43,085 bases of DNA from Fuchsiella alkaliacetigena (GTDB lineage Bacteria > Bacillota > Halanaerobiia > Halobacteroidales > Acetohalobiaceae): assembly GCF_023227765.1 (NCBI RefSeq), contig NZ_JALKBZ010000021.1:1-43085 (forward strand), read 5' to 3'. The notes beneath the pieces are model-generated. The model had not been told where the DNA came from, did not search any database, and was given only the letters and a program-made list of their open reading frames with translations. The position numbers were made by a program, and so were the translations under genes. This document shows, piece after piece, positions 1-8,689 of this stretch. How positions within the stretch are numbered: position 1 is the first letter of the stretch; each line of letters starts with the position of its first letter.

Positions 1-85
1 GCGATTGCATCCTACACAATTGTAATCCTGTGAAATTGTGGTCTATAGTTAGTTTTGTATAGATTTTTATAAGCAGGTCTTAAAA

Positions 86-1114
86 GTGTTTAATAATAAT
101 AACTTTATCAAGCTTTCAATTATAATCTTAGCTAGTTTACTATTACTTAGTCTTAGTGCCTGTACACCTCATGAAGAAGAACTAGGAGTAGCCTTTCAAC
201 CTCATTACTACCCCGCAGTAAGCGGAATTATCAGTAATAGTTTAGAGATCGAAGAGTTAACTGAGGATTTGGATGTTAGTTACGCTAGTTATCTCTCAGG
301 CTCTGATATGATCAGCAGCTTAGTAGCCCAAGATCAAATGATTGGTTATATGGGTGATATGCCCGGACTAGTAGCTGGAGATGAAGATAATCTAAATGGA
401 GTAATAATTGCTAAAGACGTCTGGTCACCAGGAAAAACAACGGCTATTGTAACTCGTAAAGGAGAATTTGACTCTGTTGAAGAGTTGGATAATAATGATT
501 TAGATCTAAGAGTTAACCACTATAGTTACTCGCACCGTTTCTTCTTGCAGGTAATGGAAGCGGAAAACTTTGAAAATATTACTGCTAACGATCTGTTAGA
601 TGGAGATCCTACTACTATGTTAAGCCAATTAGAGAATGGAGATATTGATGCCGCTATTGTCTGGGAGCCTTTCGTTTCAGAAATCATAGAACGAGGTAAA
701 GAAGTTGAAGGCTTTGAAGCCGAAGTCTTAGCTACTGGTGAAGAGTATCCTGAATTTGAAGACTTATCAGTGGTAGTTGCTCATCCTTATCTACTGGAAA
801 ATCAACCTGAAGCAGTAGTAGAATGGTTAAAGGTCCATCTGGAAATGCAGGAAATTGTCAATGAAGAACCTGAACGAGCAATCGAACTGCTATCCGAACC
901 TTACACCAACTACTCTGCTTATGTAGCCGAAAGAAGTCTAGACACTTTTGGAGAAACTAAAGCAATGTTAAGCGATAGAGATAAAGAAGTCTTAAGAGAC
1001 GGAACTGAGTTTTTACAAGAACACGATATCATTTCCACGGACTTCGAAGTAGAAGAGCATATCGACCTTTCCTTCTTAAAACAAGCAAAAGAAGAGCTAC
1101 AAAAAAATAATTAG
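86..1114 (+). CDS. ABC transporter substrate-binding lipoprotein (NMT1/SsuA-like)
   Basis: Probable solute-binding lipoprotein of an ABC importer, anchored outside the cytoplasmic membrane. Residues 1-25 form a signal peptide with a long hydrophobic core and the lipobox LSAC, putting the lipidated cysteine at residue 26. The body resembles the NMT1/SsuA/TauA periplasmic-binding fold: an early GYMGDMP stretch, a DIDAAIVWEPF segment near the middle, and a helical C-terminus. The ligand (sulfonate, nitrate, pyrimidine precursor or other) cannot be read from sequence. The start is GTG with only a weak AGGT eight bases upstream. No permease or ATPase follows, so partners would lie left of the window. 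A strong hairpin closes the unit. Confidence 0.8.
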   Translation: MFNNNNFIKLSIIILASLLLLSLSACTPHEEELGVAFQPHYYPAVSGIISNSLEIEELTEDLDVSYASYLSGSDMISSLVAQDQMIGYMGDMPGLVAGDEDNLNGVIIAKDVWSPGKTTAIVTRKGEFDSVEELDNNDLDLRVNHYSYSHRFFLQVMEAENFENITANDLLDGDPTTMLSQLENGDIDAAIVWEPFVSEIIERGKEVEGFEAEVLATGEEYPEFEDLSVVVAHPYLLENQPEAVVEWLKVHLEMQEIVNEEPERAIELLSEPYTNYSAYVAERSLDTFGETKAMLSDRDKEVLRDGTEFLQEHDIISTDFEVEEHIDLSFLKQAKEELQKNN

Positions 1115-1120
1115 CATAAA

Positions 1121-1156
1121 TTTAAAGGGATAGCTCAATTGAGCTATCCCTTTAAA
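1121..1156. terminator. Perfect 36-bp palindrome after the binding-protein gene
   Basis: Two 18-base arms meet without a loop at 1138/1139, starting seven bases after the stop codon. The trailing sequence is A/T-rich but lacks a long T run, so this is a likely terminator or mRNA 3'-end stabiliser, and it could act on either strand. Confidence 0.7.
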
Positions 1157-1266
1157 TTATTATTCCAAAAACTTAAGCATATTCTCAACTCAAATTAAAT
1201 AAGCGGAACAAAACTCCCAATTATTTTTTACCAGTTAGGCGAATAGCTTTATGTTTTTATCCATAG

Positions 1267-1437
1267 CTATCTATTTTTTATAAAAAGCAAGGGATAAATA
1301 AGCCAACTCAATAAAATAAAAGTAATTGTACCTAAAATATCTACACTTAATTTTCTACGATTTCTAACTAAATAAAAAATATAAAATATTAAATTAAAAA
1401 TAATGCCTGATATATAGAACCAAATAAGCCTATCCAA
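1267..1437 (-). CDS. Small two-helix membrane protein (56 aa)
   Basis: A short open frame on the minus strand that length-filtered gene finding would miss. A ribosome site AGGAGAGG (1446-1453) sits eight bases before a TTG start, and the frame runs 56 codons to TAG. The product has two hydrophobic segments, roughly residues 3-22 (LIWFYISGIIF region) and 36-50 (FILLSWLIYPLLF), separated by a basic turn with RNRRK. That is a plausible hairpin membrane protein with both ends inside. A GTG three codons upstream overlaps the ribosome site and is unlikely. It fills most of an otherwise empty gap. Function and family are not recognised. Confidence 0.55.
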   Translation of the reverse strand: MDRLIWFYISGIIFNLIFYIFYLVRNRRKLSVDILGTITFILLSWLIYPLLFIKNR

Positions 1438-1596
1438 ATTTAACACCTCTCCTGTCCAAAATTTATTAAAAAAAGCCCTAAATTCTCAAAAAGCCACCTT
1501 GCAGAATTTAAGACAAGCTTATTATTTTATATTAAACTAAAATATAATTTAGAACTTTAAGTACCTATCTTTTCTCTTATTTAAATATATTCTACA

Positions 1597-1625
1597 TTGA
1601 AATTTAAATTCCCTTTAAATTTCAA
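1597..1625. repeat. AT-rich inverted repeat
   Basis: Perfect 12-base arms (1597-1608 and 1614-1625) around a five-base loop, about 90 bases before the annealing-protein start. It may be an operator or a weak hairpin. The rest of 1440-1717 is A/T-rich and I see nothing else in it. Confidence 0.4.
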
Positions 1626-1717
1626 ACAATACTTAAACTGAAACAACTAAAGTAAAAAAATTACTGCATTAAAAAAATTGAAATCAGATATCTTAAGCTT
1701 AACAAGGAGTGAAATTA

Positions 1718-2272
1718 ATGAAGTTTAATCCTCAAGAACACTTAACGAAAATCAAAGGAAAAAGTTATTTAGAAGTTAAATGGCGTTTAGTCTGGTTTAG
1801 AAAAGAACATCCTGATTACGGAATAAATACCGAATTCCTACTTTTGGATATTGACCAAGGAATTGCTATCTGTCAAGCAACCATTAAAAATGAAAATAGC
1901 AGACCTCTAGCTCAGGGTACTAAAACTGAATATAAAGCTAGCTTTTTTGATTATATTGAAAAAGCTGAAACCGGAGCCATTGGTAGGGCCCTAGCCACTT
2001 TAGGTTACGGAACTCAGTTTGCACCCGAATTGGAGGAAGGAAAGAGAATAGTAGACAGTCTAGTAAACCCAAAAAAGAAAACTAAAGAAAAACAGAAGCA
2101 ACAGATTATCAATCAAATCAACAGTACTATAGCCGAAAAAGAAATAACTAATAAAGAAGCTCAAGAGGTTCTGAAAGAGAACTTTGCTAAACAAAGTCTA
2201 AAGGAATGTTCCTTAACAGAACTAAAAAAATACTTGCAAGTTCTTGAAAAAGAACTTATTAAAACTAGCTAA
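1718..2272 (+). CDS. Putative ssDNA-annealing protein, Rad52/DdrA-like
   Basis: A 184-residue protein whose middle, YIEKAETGAIGRALATLGYG, matches the conserved ET-x-AIGRAL-x-LG signature of the DdrA/Rad52-like annealing superfamily found in phages and bacteria. N-terminal KSYLEVKWRLVWFR and the TEYKASFFDYIEKAE strand-helix fit the same fold. Residues from about 118 on form a lysine-rich linker and a helical tail. Such proteins coat single-stranded DNA and pair complementary strands. The start is the ATG eight bases after AAGGAG, not the GTG overlapping that site. It stands alone, with no phage genes, exonuclease or SSB nearby, and converges on the peptidase gene with one base between stops. 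Family assignment is by motif only. Confidence 0.6.
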   Translation: MKFNPQEHLTKIKGKSYLEVKWRLVWFRKEHPDYGINTEFLLLDIDQGIAICQATIKNENSRPLAQGTKTEYKASFFDYIEKAETGAIGRALATLGYGTQFAPELEEGKRIVDSLVNPKKKTKEKQKQQIINQINSTIAEKEITNKEAQEVLKENFAKQSLKECSLTELKKYLQVLEKELIKTS

Positions 2273-2273
2273 A

Positions 2274-3236
2274 TCAATAGTTAAGCTCTCCTACTGCTGG
2301 CAGTTCCCCAGCTCCTTGAGCAGAGTTTAGAGCATCTAAAACTGCTGTAGCCACAACTTCTGCAGCCAAAGTACCAATTAAATCCACCTCAGTCTCTATT
2401 TTACCTGTAGCTAAGGTAAATATAGTATCTCCATCCAAACTACTATGAACAGGTCTAATCCTTTGGGCTAAACCATTTTGGGCCATCTGGGCCACTTTAT
2501 TAGCCTGATTTTTGCTTAAACTAGCATTAGTAGTCACTACCCCCAAAGTAGTATTACTTAATTGAAGGTTTTCTTTAGCCTTGCCCTCCAAAAATTTATT
2601 CTTTAATAGCTCCACCGAACTACAAAACTCGCTTTCTCCTCTAACTCCAGCAATAATTTGATCAGTTTGAGGATCAAAGACCTCTCCTAAAGCATTAACC
2701 ACTACTAAAGCAGCAACTACTAACTCCCCTACTTGTTGACTAGCCATTCCCAAACCGCTTTTTATTGCACTTTCCATGCCGGCTAGCTTAGCTACCGTAG
2801 CTCCCATTCCCACACCTACATTACCTCGAAGTTTATTTTCAGCTTTAGCATTCTCACAGGCCTGATAGCCCATCTTCCTTTGTGGTCGAACTCTATAATC
2901 GCCAATCTCTAAATCAAAGATCACTGCCGCCGGTACAATAGGCACCGAAGTTACTCCTACATCATAGCCAATTCCCTGTTCTTCCAAGTAGTCCATAACT
3001 CCTTGAGCAGCCCCTAAACCAAAAGCGCTACCTCCCGTTAGCAAAACCGCTTGTACTTCAGCTACCGACTTCAAAGGAGCTAAGAGTTCTATCTCCCGAG
3101 TTCCTGGCGCCGCTCCTCTAACTTCTACTCCTGCTACTGCTCCTGCTTCGGCTAAAATGACTGTACAGCCTGTTAAAGCTTCCCTGTCTTGAGCGTGGCC
3201 CAGCTTAATCCCTTGCACCTCAGTAATAGTATCCAT
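2274..3236 (-). CDS. P1 family peptidase (DmpA/BapA-like)
   Basis: Homologue of the Ntn-hydrolase-like P1 peptidases (L-aminopeptidase/D-esterase DmpA, beta-aminopeptidase BapA). The 320-residue length is normal. The chain shows the LLTGGSAFGL motif at 66-74, a GNVGVGMGAT stretch near 138-147, and the NTTLGVVTTNA segment at 228-238. In relatives the precursor cleaves itself here and the new N-terminal Ser/Thr is the nucleophile, so Thr229 or Thr230 is the likely residue here. SLDGDTIF completes the signature. Its ATG follows directly on the TAG stop of the HD-GYP gene, so the two are almost certainly co-transcribed. The natural substrate is unknown; the family processes small N-terminal residues. 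Confidence 0.88.
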   Translation of the reverse strand: MDTITEVQGIKLGHAQDREALTGCTVILAEAGAVAGVEVRGAAPGTREIELLAPLKSVAEVQAVLLTGGSAFGLGAAQGVMDYLEEQGIGYDVGVTSVPIVPAAVIFDLEIGDYRVRPQRKMGYQACENAKAENKLRGNVGVGMGATVAKLAGMESAIKSGLGMASQQVGELVVAALVVVNALGEVFDPQTDQIIAGVRGESEFCSSVELLKNKFLEGKAKENLQLSNTTLGVVTTNASLSKNQANKVAQMAQNGLAQRIRPVHSSLDGDTIFTLATGKIETEVDLIGTLAAEVVATAVLDALNSAQGAGELPAVGELNY

Positions 3237-4556
3237 CTACTTAGCCTCCGCTTTCCTTTGGGAATTATCAGCCAAACTATCCTGCAAAAAGCTCTTATAT
3301 TCAGAAGTCTCCTGTTCTTGAGCATACTTTCGCAAACAGTATATTGCTTCATAGTTATCATTCAAAGTTAACACTATATCTTCATCTAAAGCACCATCCT
3401 GAACCATGTTTTCCAAAATATTTAAAACCTTTTTCTTCTCCATCCCTCGACGATAAGGCCGATCTTCGGTAATAGCCGAAAAGACATCGGCCACAGCCAT
3501 TATTCGAGATCCTAAAGGCAGTTCCTCCTGCTGATAATGAAAAGGATACCCCTCCCCATCAAGTCGTTCATGATGTAGTGAAGCCCAAATATTTATCTCA
3601 TCTAAGCCTTTGACTCTTTTTAAGGTATGATAAGTATAGTAGGTATGTTTTTTAATTATATTAAATTCAGCTTCCGTTAGCTTATCCGGTTTTTCCAAAA
3701 TTTCCGTCGGTACCGCTAATTTACCTAAGTCGTGTAAATAACCAGCTACTTTAAGCTTCCGTGCTTTATGCTCTGACATGCCGATAAAATTCGCCAATGC
3801 TTCAGCACTAGCAGCTACTCCACTAGAATGCGCAGCTGTAAAACGGCTCCGAAAGTCTATAATTTGACTAAAAAGCTTACCTAAATTATAAAGACCATCT
3901 AAACCTAAACAAATCTTATCTCTACTAAACTCATTAGTTATTAACTGAATCCTAGCCGGAGAAGTAATATCAAACCAAAAAGATTCTTTTTGAGCTAAAC
4001 CAGTAAAGGCTTCTACAATCTCTGGAACAAACTTATTCCCTGCTTCTTCAACTATTTTAGCACATATTCTATCAACCTGACCTAAAATTCCAGCTTCACT
4101 TTTAATCAATACATCAATTCGATCTGCTAAATGTAAAATATGACTCTCCCAAGGAATCTGTTCACCTCTAAACTCAGACCCGGCCCCTTTTTCCCAATCC
4201 ACGTGGTGATAAAGAACTAGCGGTGCAATCTCTACAAAAGGTTCAAACTCATCTATCAACTGATAACCTAATATAGCGTGTTTACTTAAACCTAAGCTAT
4301 CAGAAACATCCAACTCAAAGTTCAAAGTATCCAAACGCTCCTGCAAAGAAAGAGCTCCTACATCGTGTAAAGCACTAGCCAATATTAAATGCTCCCTTTT
4401 TCTTTTAGGAATTTTTAACTCTTCGGCCAGCTTACCAGCAATATAGGCTACTCGCTGATGATGTCCATTAACTGTAGAACTAATTAAATCCATAGCATCG
4501 GATAAACACATAACCATATCCATTAACGATACATCTAAATCCTGTTTTTGTTTCAT
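3237..4556 (-). CDS. HD-GYP domain protein with two HD domains (copy A)
   Basis: Predicted c-di-GMP phosphodiesterase or related HD hydrolase, 439 residues. The first HD-like domain carries GHHQRV (31-36) and LHDVGALS (63-70) and later LYHHVDW. The second is a true HD-GYP domain with HSSG, GYLHDLGKLAVP and HHERLDGEGYP. No signal peptide, membrane helix or receiver domain is seen, so it is probably cytoplasmic. I start it at the ATG five bases after AAGGGGTG; an ATG seven codons upstream lacks a good site. It is a tandem paralogue of the next gene, and the peptidase follows with no gap. In relatives the GYP motif marks c-di-GMP specificity; the N-terminal domain's role is unknown. Confidence 0.87.
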   Translation of the reverse strand: MKQKQDLDVSLMDMVMCLSDAMDLISSTVNGHHQRVAYIAGKLAEELKIPKRKREHLILASALHDVGALSLQERLDTLNFELDVSDSLGLSKHAILGYQLIDEFEPFVEIAPLVLYHHVDWEKGAGSEFRGEQIPWESHILHLADRIDVLIKSEAGILGQVDRICAKIVEEAGNKFVPEIVEAFTGLAQKESFWFDITSPARIQLITNEFSRDKICLGLDGLYNLGKLFSQIIDFRSRFTAAHSSGVAASAEALANFIGMSEHKARKLKVAGYLHDLGKLAVPTEILEKPDKLTEAEFNIIKKHTYYTYHTLKRVKGLDEINIWASLHHERLDGEGYPFHYQQEELPLGSRIMAVADVFSAITEDRPYRRGMEKKKVLNILENMVQDGALDEDIVLTLNDNYEAIYCLRKYAQEQETSEYKSFLQDSLADNSQRKAEAK

Positions 4557-4606
4557 TGAATCACCCCTTAAAATCATAACTTTAACTCACATAAACATTC
4601 AACTTT

Positions 4607-5899
4607 TCAACTGGATAAACCACCTGTTGAAAAGTTCTTATATTCCTGAGCCTCATGTTCCTGAGCCCATTTACGCAGGCAGTCTATCTCTTGATAATTA
4701 TTTTTTAACACTAAAACTATTTCCTCATCTAAAGCCTCATCTCGAGCCATATCCTCTAAAATATTCAGAGCCTGCTGAGAATCCATCCCCTCCCGATAAG
4801 GACGATCTTCAGTAATAGCAGTAAATACATCAGCAACTGCTATTATTCGGGATTCTAAAGGCAGTTTTTCAGCTGAATATTGAAAGGGATATCCCTTTCC
4901 ATCGAGACGCTCATGATGAAATGAAGCCCACTTACTAATTTCATCTAAACCCTCAATACTAGCCAAAGAATGATAGGTGTAATAAGCATGCTCTTGAATT
5001 AGACTATACTCATTGTCAGTTAGTTTATCCGGTTTTTCCAAAATTTCCGTCGGTACCGATAATTTACCTAAATCATGTAAGTAACCAGCTACCTTCACTC
5101 GACGAACTTGCTGAAAAGATAAACCAATGAAATCAGCTAATCCTTCAGCACTAGCAGCTACCCCACTGGAATGAGTAGCAGTAAAGTGACTCCGAAAGTC
5201 TATAATTTGACTAAAAAATTTCCCCAAATTATAAAGTCCATCTAAATCCAAAGAGATCTTAGTTCTACCAAACTCATCAGCTATAAGTTGATTATTAGCA
5301 GCCGAAATAGCATTAAGCCAAAAAAAATCTTTGCTAGCTAAATCACTAAAGGCTTCCACAGTTTCAGGAAGAAACTTACTTCCTGCTTCCTTAACTACTG
5401 TATCACGTATCCTATCTACCTGCTTTAAAACCCCAACCTCTTTTTCAATCAATACATCAATCCGATCTGCTAAATGTAAAATATGGCTTTGCTGAGGAAT
5501 CTGCTCCCCTCTAAACTCAGCCCCAGCTCCTTCTTCCCAATCTACATGATGATAAAGAACTATCGAAGCAATTTCCTTAAAAGGAGAAAAGTTATCTAGC
5601 AATCGATAGCCTAACACAGAATGCTTACTTAATCCTAACTCATTAGCAATATCCAACTCAAAGTCCAAAGTATCCAAACGCTCCTCCAAAGAAAGAGCAC
5701 CTACATCATGTAAAGCACTAGCCATCATTAACTGCTTCTTTTGCTGCCCAGATAGCTTTAGCTTATCAGCCAACTTAGCAGCAATATAAGCCACTCGCTT
5801 ATGATGTCCACTAACTTTGGAACTAACTAAATCCATGGCATCGGCTAAACACATAATCATATCTATTAAAGAAATATCGAAACTCTCCTGAACTTGCAA
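4607..5899 (-). CDS. HD-GYP domain protein with two HD domains (copy B)
   Basis: Paralogue of copy A along its whole length (430 residues), with the same architecture: N-terminal HD with GHHKRV and LHDVGALS, then HD-GYP with GYLHDLGKLSVP and HHERLDGKGYP. The start is TTG, set by GAGGAG nine bases upstream. The copies share a 34-base identical DNA stretch (5025-5058 against 3682-3715), which suggests recent duplication or gene conversion. It lies 50 bases upstream of copy A and may share a transcript. It probably hydrolyses c-di-GMP or another cyclic nucleotide; no diguanylate cyclase is in the window. Confidence 0.87.
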   Translation of the reverse strand: MQVQESFDISLIDMIMCLADAMDLVSSKVSGHHKRVAYIAAKLADKLKLSGQQKKQLMMASALHDVGALSLEERLDTLDFELDIANELGLSKHSVLGYRLLDNFSPFKEIASIVLYHHVDWEEGAGAEFRGEQIPQQSHILHLADRIDVLIEKEVGVLKQVDRIRDTVVKEAGSKFLPETVEAFSDLASKDFFWLNAISAANNQLIADEFGRTKISLDLDGLYNLGKFFSQIIDFRSHFTATHSSGVAASAEGLADFIGLSFQQVRRVKVAGYLHDLGKLSVPTEILEKPDKLTDNEYSLIQEHAYYTYHSLASIEGLDEISKWASFHHERLDGKGYPFQYSAEKLPLESRIIAVADVFTAITEDRPYREGMDSQQALNILEDMARDEALDEEIVLVLKNNYQEIDCLRKWAQEHEAQEYKNFSTGGLSS

Positions 5900-5946
5900 A
5901 TTTTATCACTCCTCAAAAAAAGGATAAACTAACATGTCAATAATAT

Positions 5947-5973
5947 CAAAAGGTCTAGTTAAATATTTCTAGA
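5947..5973 (-). terminator. Weak hairpin after queE
   Basis: GTCTAG and CTAGAC arms (5952-5957, 5968-5973) followed on the minus strand by CTTTT. The stem is short, so some read-through into the HD-GYP genes is possible. Confidence 0.4.
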
Positions 5974-6013
5974 CTAAAGTAAATAAGTCCTGCTTTTAAA
6001 GCTTAAAGTACTT

Positions 6014-6754
6014 CTAAACACCTCTAGATTCCGGCTCCCAAATCAGCTTATGAATCTGCAAGCTCAACCTCAATTTCAATCCTACTTCAAAAAAAGCAGG
6101 AGCTTCTTTTTTTAAAAACTCAACTAATCTATCAGCTTCAAACTCTCCAAAAACAGGAGAAAAGTTAATTACCACCTCTCTAGTAGCTAAAATTTGCTGA
6201 TACTCTTTCAAAATTGATAAGGAATAATTTAAATCCTCTTGATTAGCCACCACAAATTTAAGTTCATCTCCCTTATTTAAAGCTACAAAATTTTCTTCCA
6301 AAATATTATGCTCCTCCATCCCTGAACTAGGAAGTTTAACATCTAAAGTATAATCTAATTTAAGCTCCTTTGAATCAGTAACAGCAGCTAACTCCTGTGG
6401 ACTATAAACAGGCCAACTACCATTGCTTTCTATCCTGACTCCAAAACCACCAGCAGCTAAATAAAGGGGTAAATAACGCTTAGGACGATTAAGTTCTAAA
6501 GGCTCTCCTCCGGTGCATATTATTTGATTGCAGTTTAATTGCTTTAACCTAGCCAGTACTTCCGCTGCTGTCATAAGTTGATTTTGAAAATCTGCTTGAT
6601 AAGCGTAAGTAGTATCACAATAATTACATCTTAAATTACAACCTGCTACTCTTACAAAGCTTACTACCTCCCCAGCGGAAATTCCTTCTCCCGAAATACT
6701 CTTAAAGATTTCTACTATTTCCAGTTCTGAAGTTTCAAATTCCTCTAATTTCAT
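6014..6754 (-). CDS. queE: 7-carboxy-7-deazaguanine synthase QueE
   Basis: Radical SAM enzyme converting 6-carboxy-tetrahydropterin to 7-carboxy-7-deazaguanine, the ring-contraction step toward preQ0. The cluster-binding motif reads CNLRCNYCDTTYAY, i.e. Cx3Cx2C, near residues 39-46, preceded by FKSISGEG and followed by the ICTGGEPL glycine motif, all diagnostic of QueE. The 246-residue length is normal. Its ATG overlaps the queD stop by four bases (ATGA), so translation is coupled. It is the last gene of the riboswitch-headed operon hgdB-like, hgdC-like, queC, queD, queE. Confidence 0.95.
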   Translation of the reverse strand: MKLEEFETSELEIVEIFKSISGEGISAGEVVSFVRVAGCNLRCNYCDTTYAYQADFQNQLMTAAEVLARLKQLNCNQIICTGGEPLELNRPKRYLPLYLAAGGFGVRIESNGSWPVYSPQELAAVTDSKELKLDYTLDVKLPSSGMEEHNILEENFVALNKGDELKFVVANQEDLNYSLSILKEYQQILATREVVINFSPVFGEFEADRLVEFLKKEAPAFFEVGLKLRLSLQIHKLIWEPESRGV

Positions 6755-7218
6755 ATATTTTCTCTCCTAACTTCAGCATAACTACTTGGCGTCTCCCAAA
6801 CCTTAACCTTTTGCAAAATAATATTTCTATTAGCAAATTCACTCTTTAATAAGTCAAAAAAATAAACTGCCATCATTTCAGCAGTAGGTCTAAAGTTAAC
6901 CTTTACTATCTTCCTTCCTCCTTGCTCTAAGGTCTCTGCTAAGCTATGCTCCAATTCATCTGGAGACTCAGTCCAATACATAAAAGCATGATCCAAAGGT
7001 TCTATTATGCAATTATTTACTATCTGCTTTAATTCTTTAAAATCAATTACCATTCCCTCAGTTGAACTACATTGGGCCCGATTCTCAACCTCCTTAGTCA
7101 CCTGAACCTCTAACTTATAAGTATGACCATGTAAGTTCTTACAAAGCCCTTCGTGTTCTGCTAACATATGGGCCATATCCCAACTAAACTCCTTACTTAC
7201 AGATACCACTCTTTTCAC
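6751..7218 (-). CDS. queD: 6-carboxy-tetrahydropterin synthase QueD
   Basis: Converts 7,8-dihydroneopterin triphosphate, the FolE product, to 6-carboxy-tetrahydropterin. The zinc histidines are visible in FSWDMAH and LHGHTY, and the catalytic cysteine in GLCKNLHGH. The 155-residue length and a PTAEMMAVY helix fit the QueD/PTPS-I family. It lies 23 bases downstream of queC and overlaps queE by four bases. FolE, which makes the substrate, is encoded separately at 23069-23629. Confidence 0.94.
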   Translation of the reverse strand: MKRVVSVSKEFSWDMAHMLAEHEGLCKNLHGHTYKLEVQVTKEVENRAQCSSTEGMVIDFKELKQIVNNCIIEPLDHAFMYWTESPDELEHSLAETLEQGGRKIVKVNFRPTAEMMAVYFFDLLKSEFANRNIILQKVKVWETPSSYAEVRRENI

Positions 7219-7241
7219 TCCTCTAATTGATCAACAGTAAT

Positions 7242-7919
7242 TTACTCTCTATACTCTATAGGATCTACATAACCTGCTTCCTCAAAAGCCTTAAGTCGCA
7301 ACAGACAACTATCACAGCTACCACAAGCCAATTCCTCTCCCTGATAACAGGACCAGGTAAGTCCATAATTAACTCCTAATTCCATCCCCAATTCGATTTC
7401 TTCAGCCTTAGTCAAATCAATAAAAGGGGTATGTACCTTAATTGGTCTATCCTCAACTGCTCCACAGACCGTCCCCTTATTAATTGCCTCCTCCATAGCT
7501 TCAATAAACTCTTGGCGACAGTCCACATAACCAGAAAAATCAACCTCACTAACACCAATAAATATATCTTGAGCTCCTACTACTTCCGCATAAGAAGCCG
7601 CATAAGCTAAAAAGATCATATTTCTAGCCGGAACATAGGTTACCGGAATCTCCTCCGTAGACTCTCCACCTTGCGGCACCTCTAACTGCTCATCAGTAAG
7701 CGCAGAACCACCCCAAGCCTGCATATTAGTCTCCACTACTATATGTTCTGCAATATCTAACTCTTCTACTATTTTTCGAGCAGCCTCCAACTCCTTATTA
7801 TGACACTGTCCATAATCAAAAGACAAAGCATGAACCTCAAAGCCCTTGGATTTAGCTAAGTATAAAGCTGTAGTAGAATCCAAACCACCCGAAAATAGGA
7901 CTACCGCTTTTTTCATCAT
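7242..7919 (-). CDS. queC: 7-cyano-7-deazaguanine synthase QueC
   Basis: ATP-dependent ligase turning 7-carboxy-7-deazaguanine and ammonia into preQ0. It shows the PP-loop SGGLDST and the C-terminal zinc site with [15 protein letters not shown] cysteines. Several starts are in frame (GTG, TTG, ATG, ATG). I take the ATG at 7919 because it overlaps the activase TGA by one base and lies six bases after AGGGG; the next ATG, one codon on, is equally possible. It directly follows the activase gene, so expression of the two is coupled. Confidence 0.94.
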   Translation of the reverse strand: MMKKAVVLFSGGLDSTTALYLAKSKGFEVHALSFDYGQCHNKELEAARKIVEELDIAEHIVVETNMQAWGGSALTDEQLEVPQGGESTEEIPVTYVPARNMIFLAYAASYAEVVGAQDIFIGVSEVDFSGYVDCRQEFIEAMEEAINKGTVCGAVEDRPIKVHTPFIDLTKAEEIELGMELGVNYGLTWSCYQGEELACGSCDSCLLRLKAFEEAGYVDPIEYRE

Positions 7920-8689
7920 CAACACCCCTTTTCTTTTTTAAGTAATCCATAATAACAACAACCAATAGCTCCATTAAACTGAGGCTCAGCTAAAGAGATC
8001 ACCTGATCGTAATCCCTTTTAAGATACTCCTTAATAGCCTGATTATAGGCTACTCCCCCGGAGATAACTAACTTTCTACCTCTAAATTTAGTCAAAAGCG
8101 GTTGTAATCGTTTATACATTGAATAATTAACACCCGCACAAAGCCGATCCATCTCCACTCCTTCAGCAATCTGCCCAATTAACTCCGATTCAGAAAAGAC
8201 TGCACAGGTAGAGTTAAGCTCTACTGGATCTTGATAATGCTGGGACATTTCCTCTAAAGAAACTTCCAATAGATTAGCCATATTTTCAAGGTATCTACCG
8301 CAAGAAGCAGCACACTTCTCATTTAAATCCAAATCAGTTATCATTCCCTTTTCAACTCTAACCGCCTTTACATCTTGCCCCCCTACATCCAACAAGATAA
8401 AGTTTTCAAGGCCTGTCTGATATCTAGCTCCATAAACGTGAGCCTTCACCTCATTAATAGGCTCAAATTCCTTCAGATCAGTATTATTTCTCCCGTAACC
8501 TGTCGATATTTTTAAATTTGTTTCTCCAATTCCCAGTTTATCAATATCAACAACTACTTTACCTACAAAGTTAGAATAATCCTTATAAAAGCTCATCGTA
8601 CTTACTTTAAACTTCTCTATAGTTTCTTGGGCAGTCATAATCACTACCTTAACTTCTCTACTTCCTAAATCAATACCTAATACCCTCAA
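7919..8689 (-). CDS. BadF/HgdC-type ATPase, activator of a 2-hydroxyacyl-CoA dehydratase-like enzyme
   Basis: ASKHA-fold ATPase of the BadF/BadG/BcrA/HgdC family, 256 residues. It begins with the phosphate motif GIDLGS and carries [12 protein letters not shown]. Cysteines occur in [11 protein letters not shown] and in [11 protein letters not shown], positions that in HgdC homodimers hold a bridging [4Fe-4S] cluster. In the family, ATP hydrolysis drives an electron at very low potential into a partner dehydratase or reductase. The presumed partner is encoded immediately upstream with a four-base overlap, and queC follows with a one-base overlap. Placement inside a preQ1-riboswitch operon is unusual for this family and suggests a role in 7-deazaguanine metabolism; that role is inference. 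Confidence 0.85.
   Translation of the reverse strand: MRVLGIDLGSREVKVVIMTAQETIEKFKVSTMSFYKDYSNFVGKVVVDIDKLGIGETNLKISTGYGRNNTDLKEFEPINEVKAHVYGARYQTGLENFILLDVGGQDVKAVRVEKGMITDLDLNEKCAASCGRYLENMANLLEVSLEEMSQHYQDPVELNSTCAVFSESELIGQIAEGVEMDRLCAGVNYSMYKRLQPLLTKFRGRKLVISGGVAYNQAIKEYLKRDYDQVISLAEPQFNGAIGCCYYGLLKKEKGC

Noticed and set aside
1-85. A short open tail in frame 1 (ending TGA at 31-33) before the binding-protein gene
   Set aside because: Only ten codons are inside the window; no recognisable C-terminus, so an upstream gene cannot be claimed.
3173-3371. Open frames on both strands overlapping the HD-GYP/peptidase junction
   Set aside because: Both lie in other frames over well-supported genes and have no ribosome site; they are shadows.
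4627-4815. Plus-strand 62-codon frame inside HD-GYP copy B
   Set aside because: Opposite-strand shadow rich in proline and leucine, arising from the acidic coding strand.
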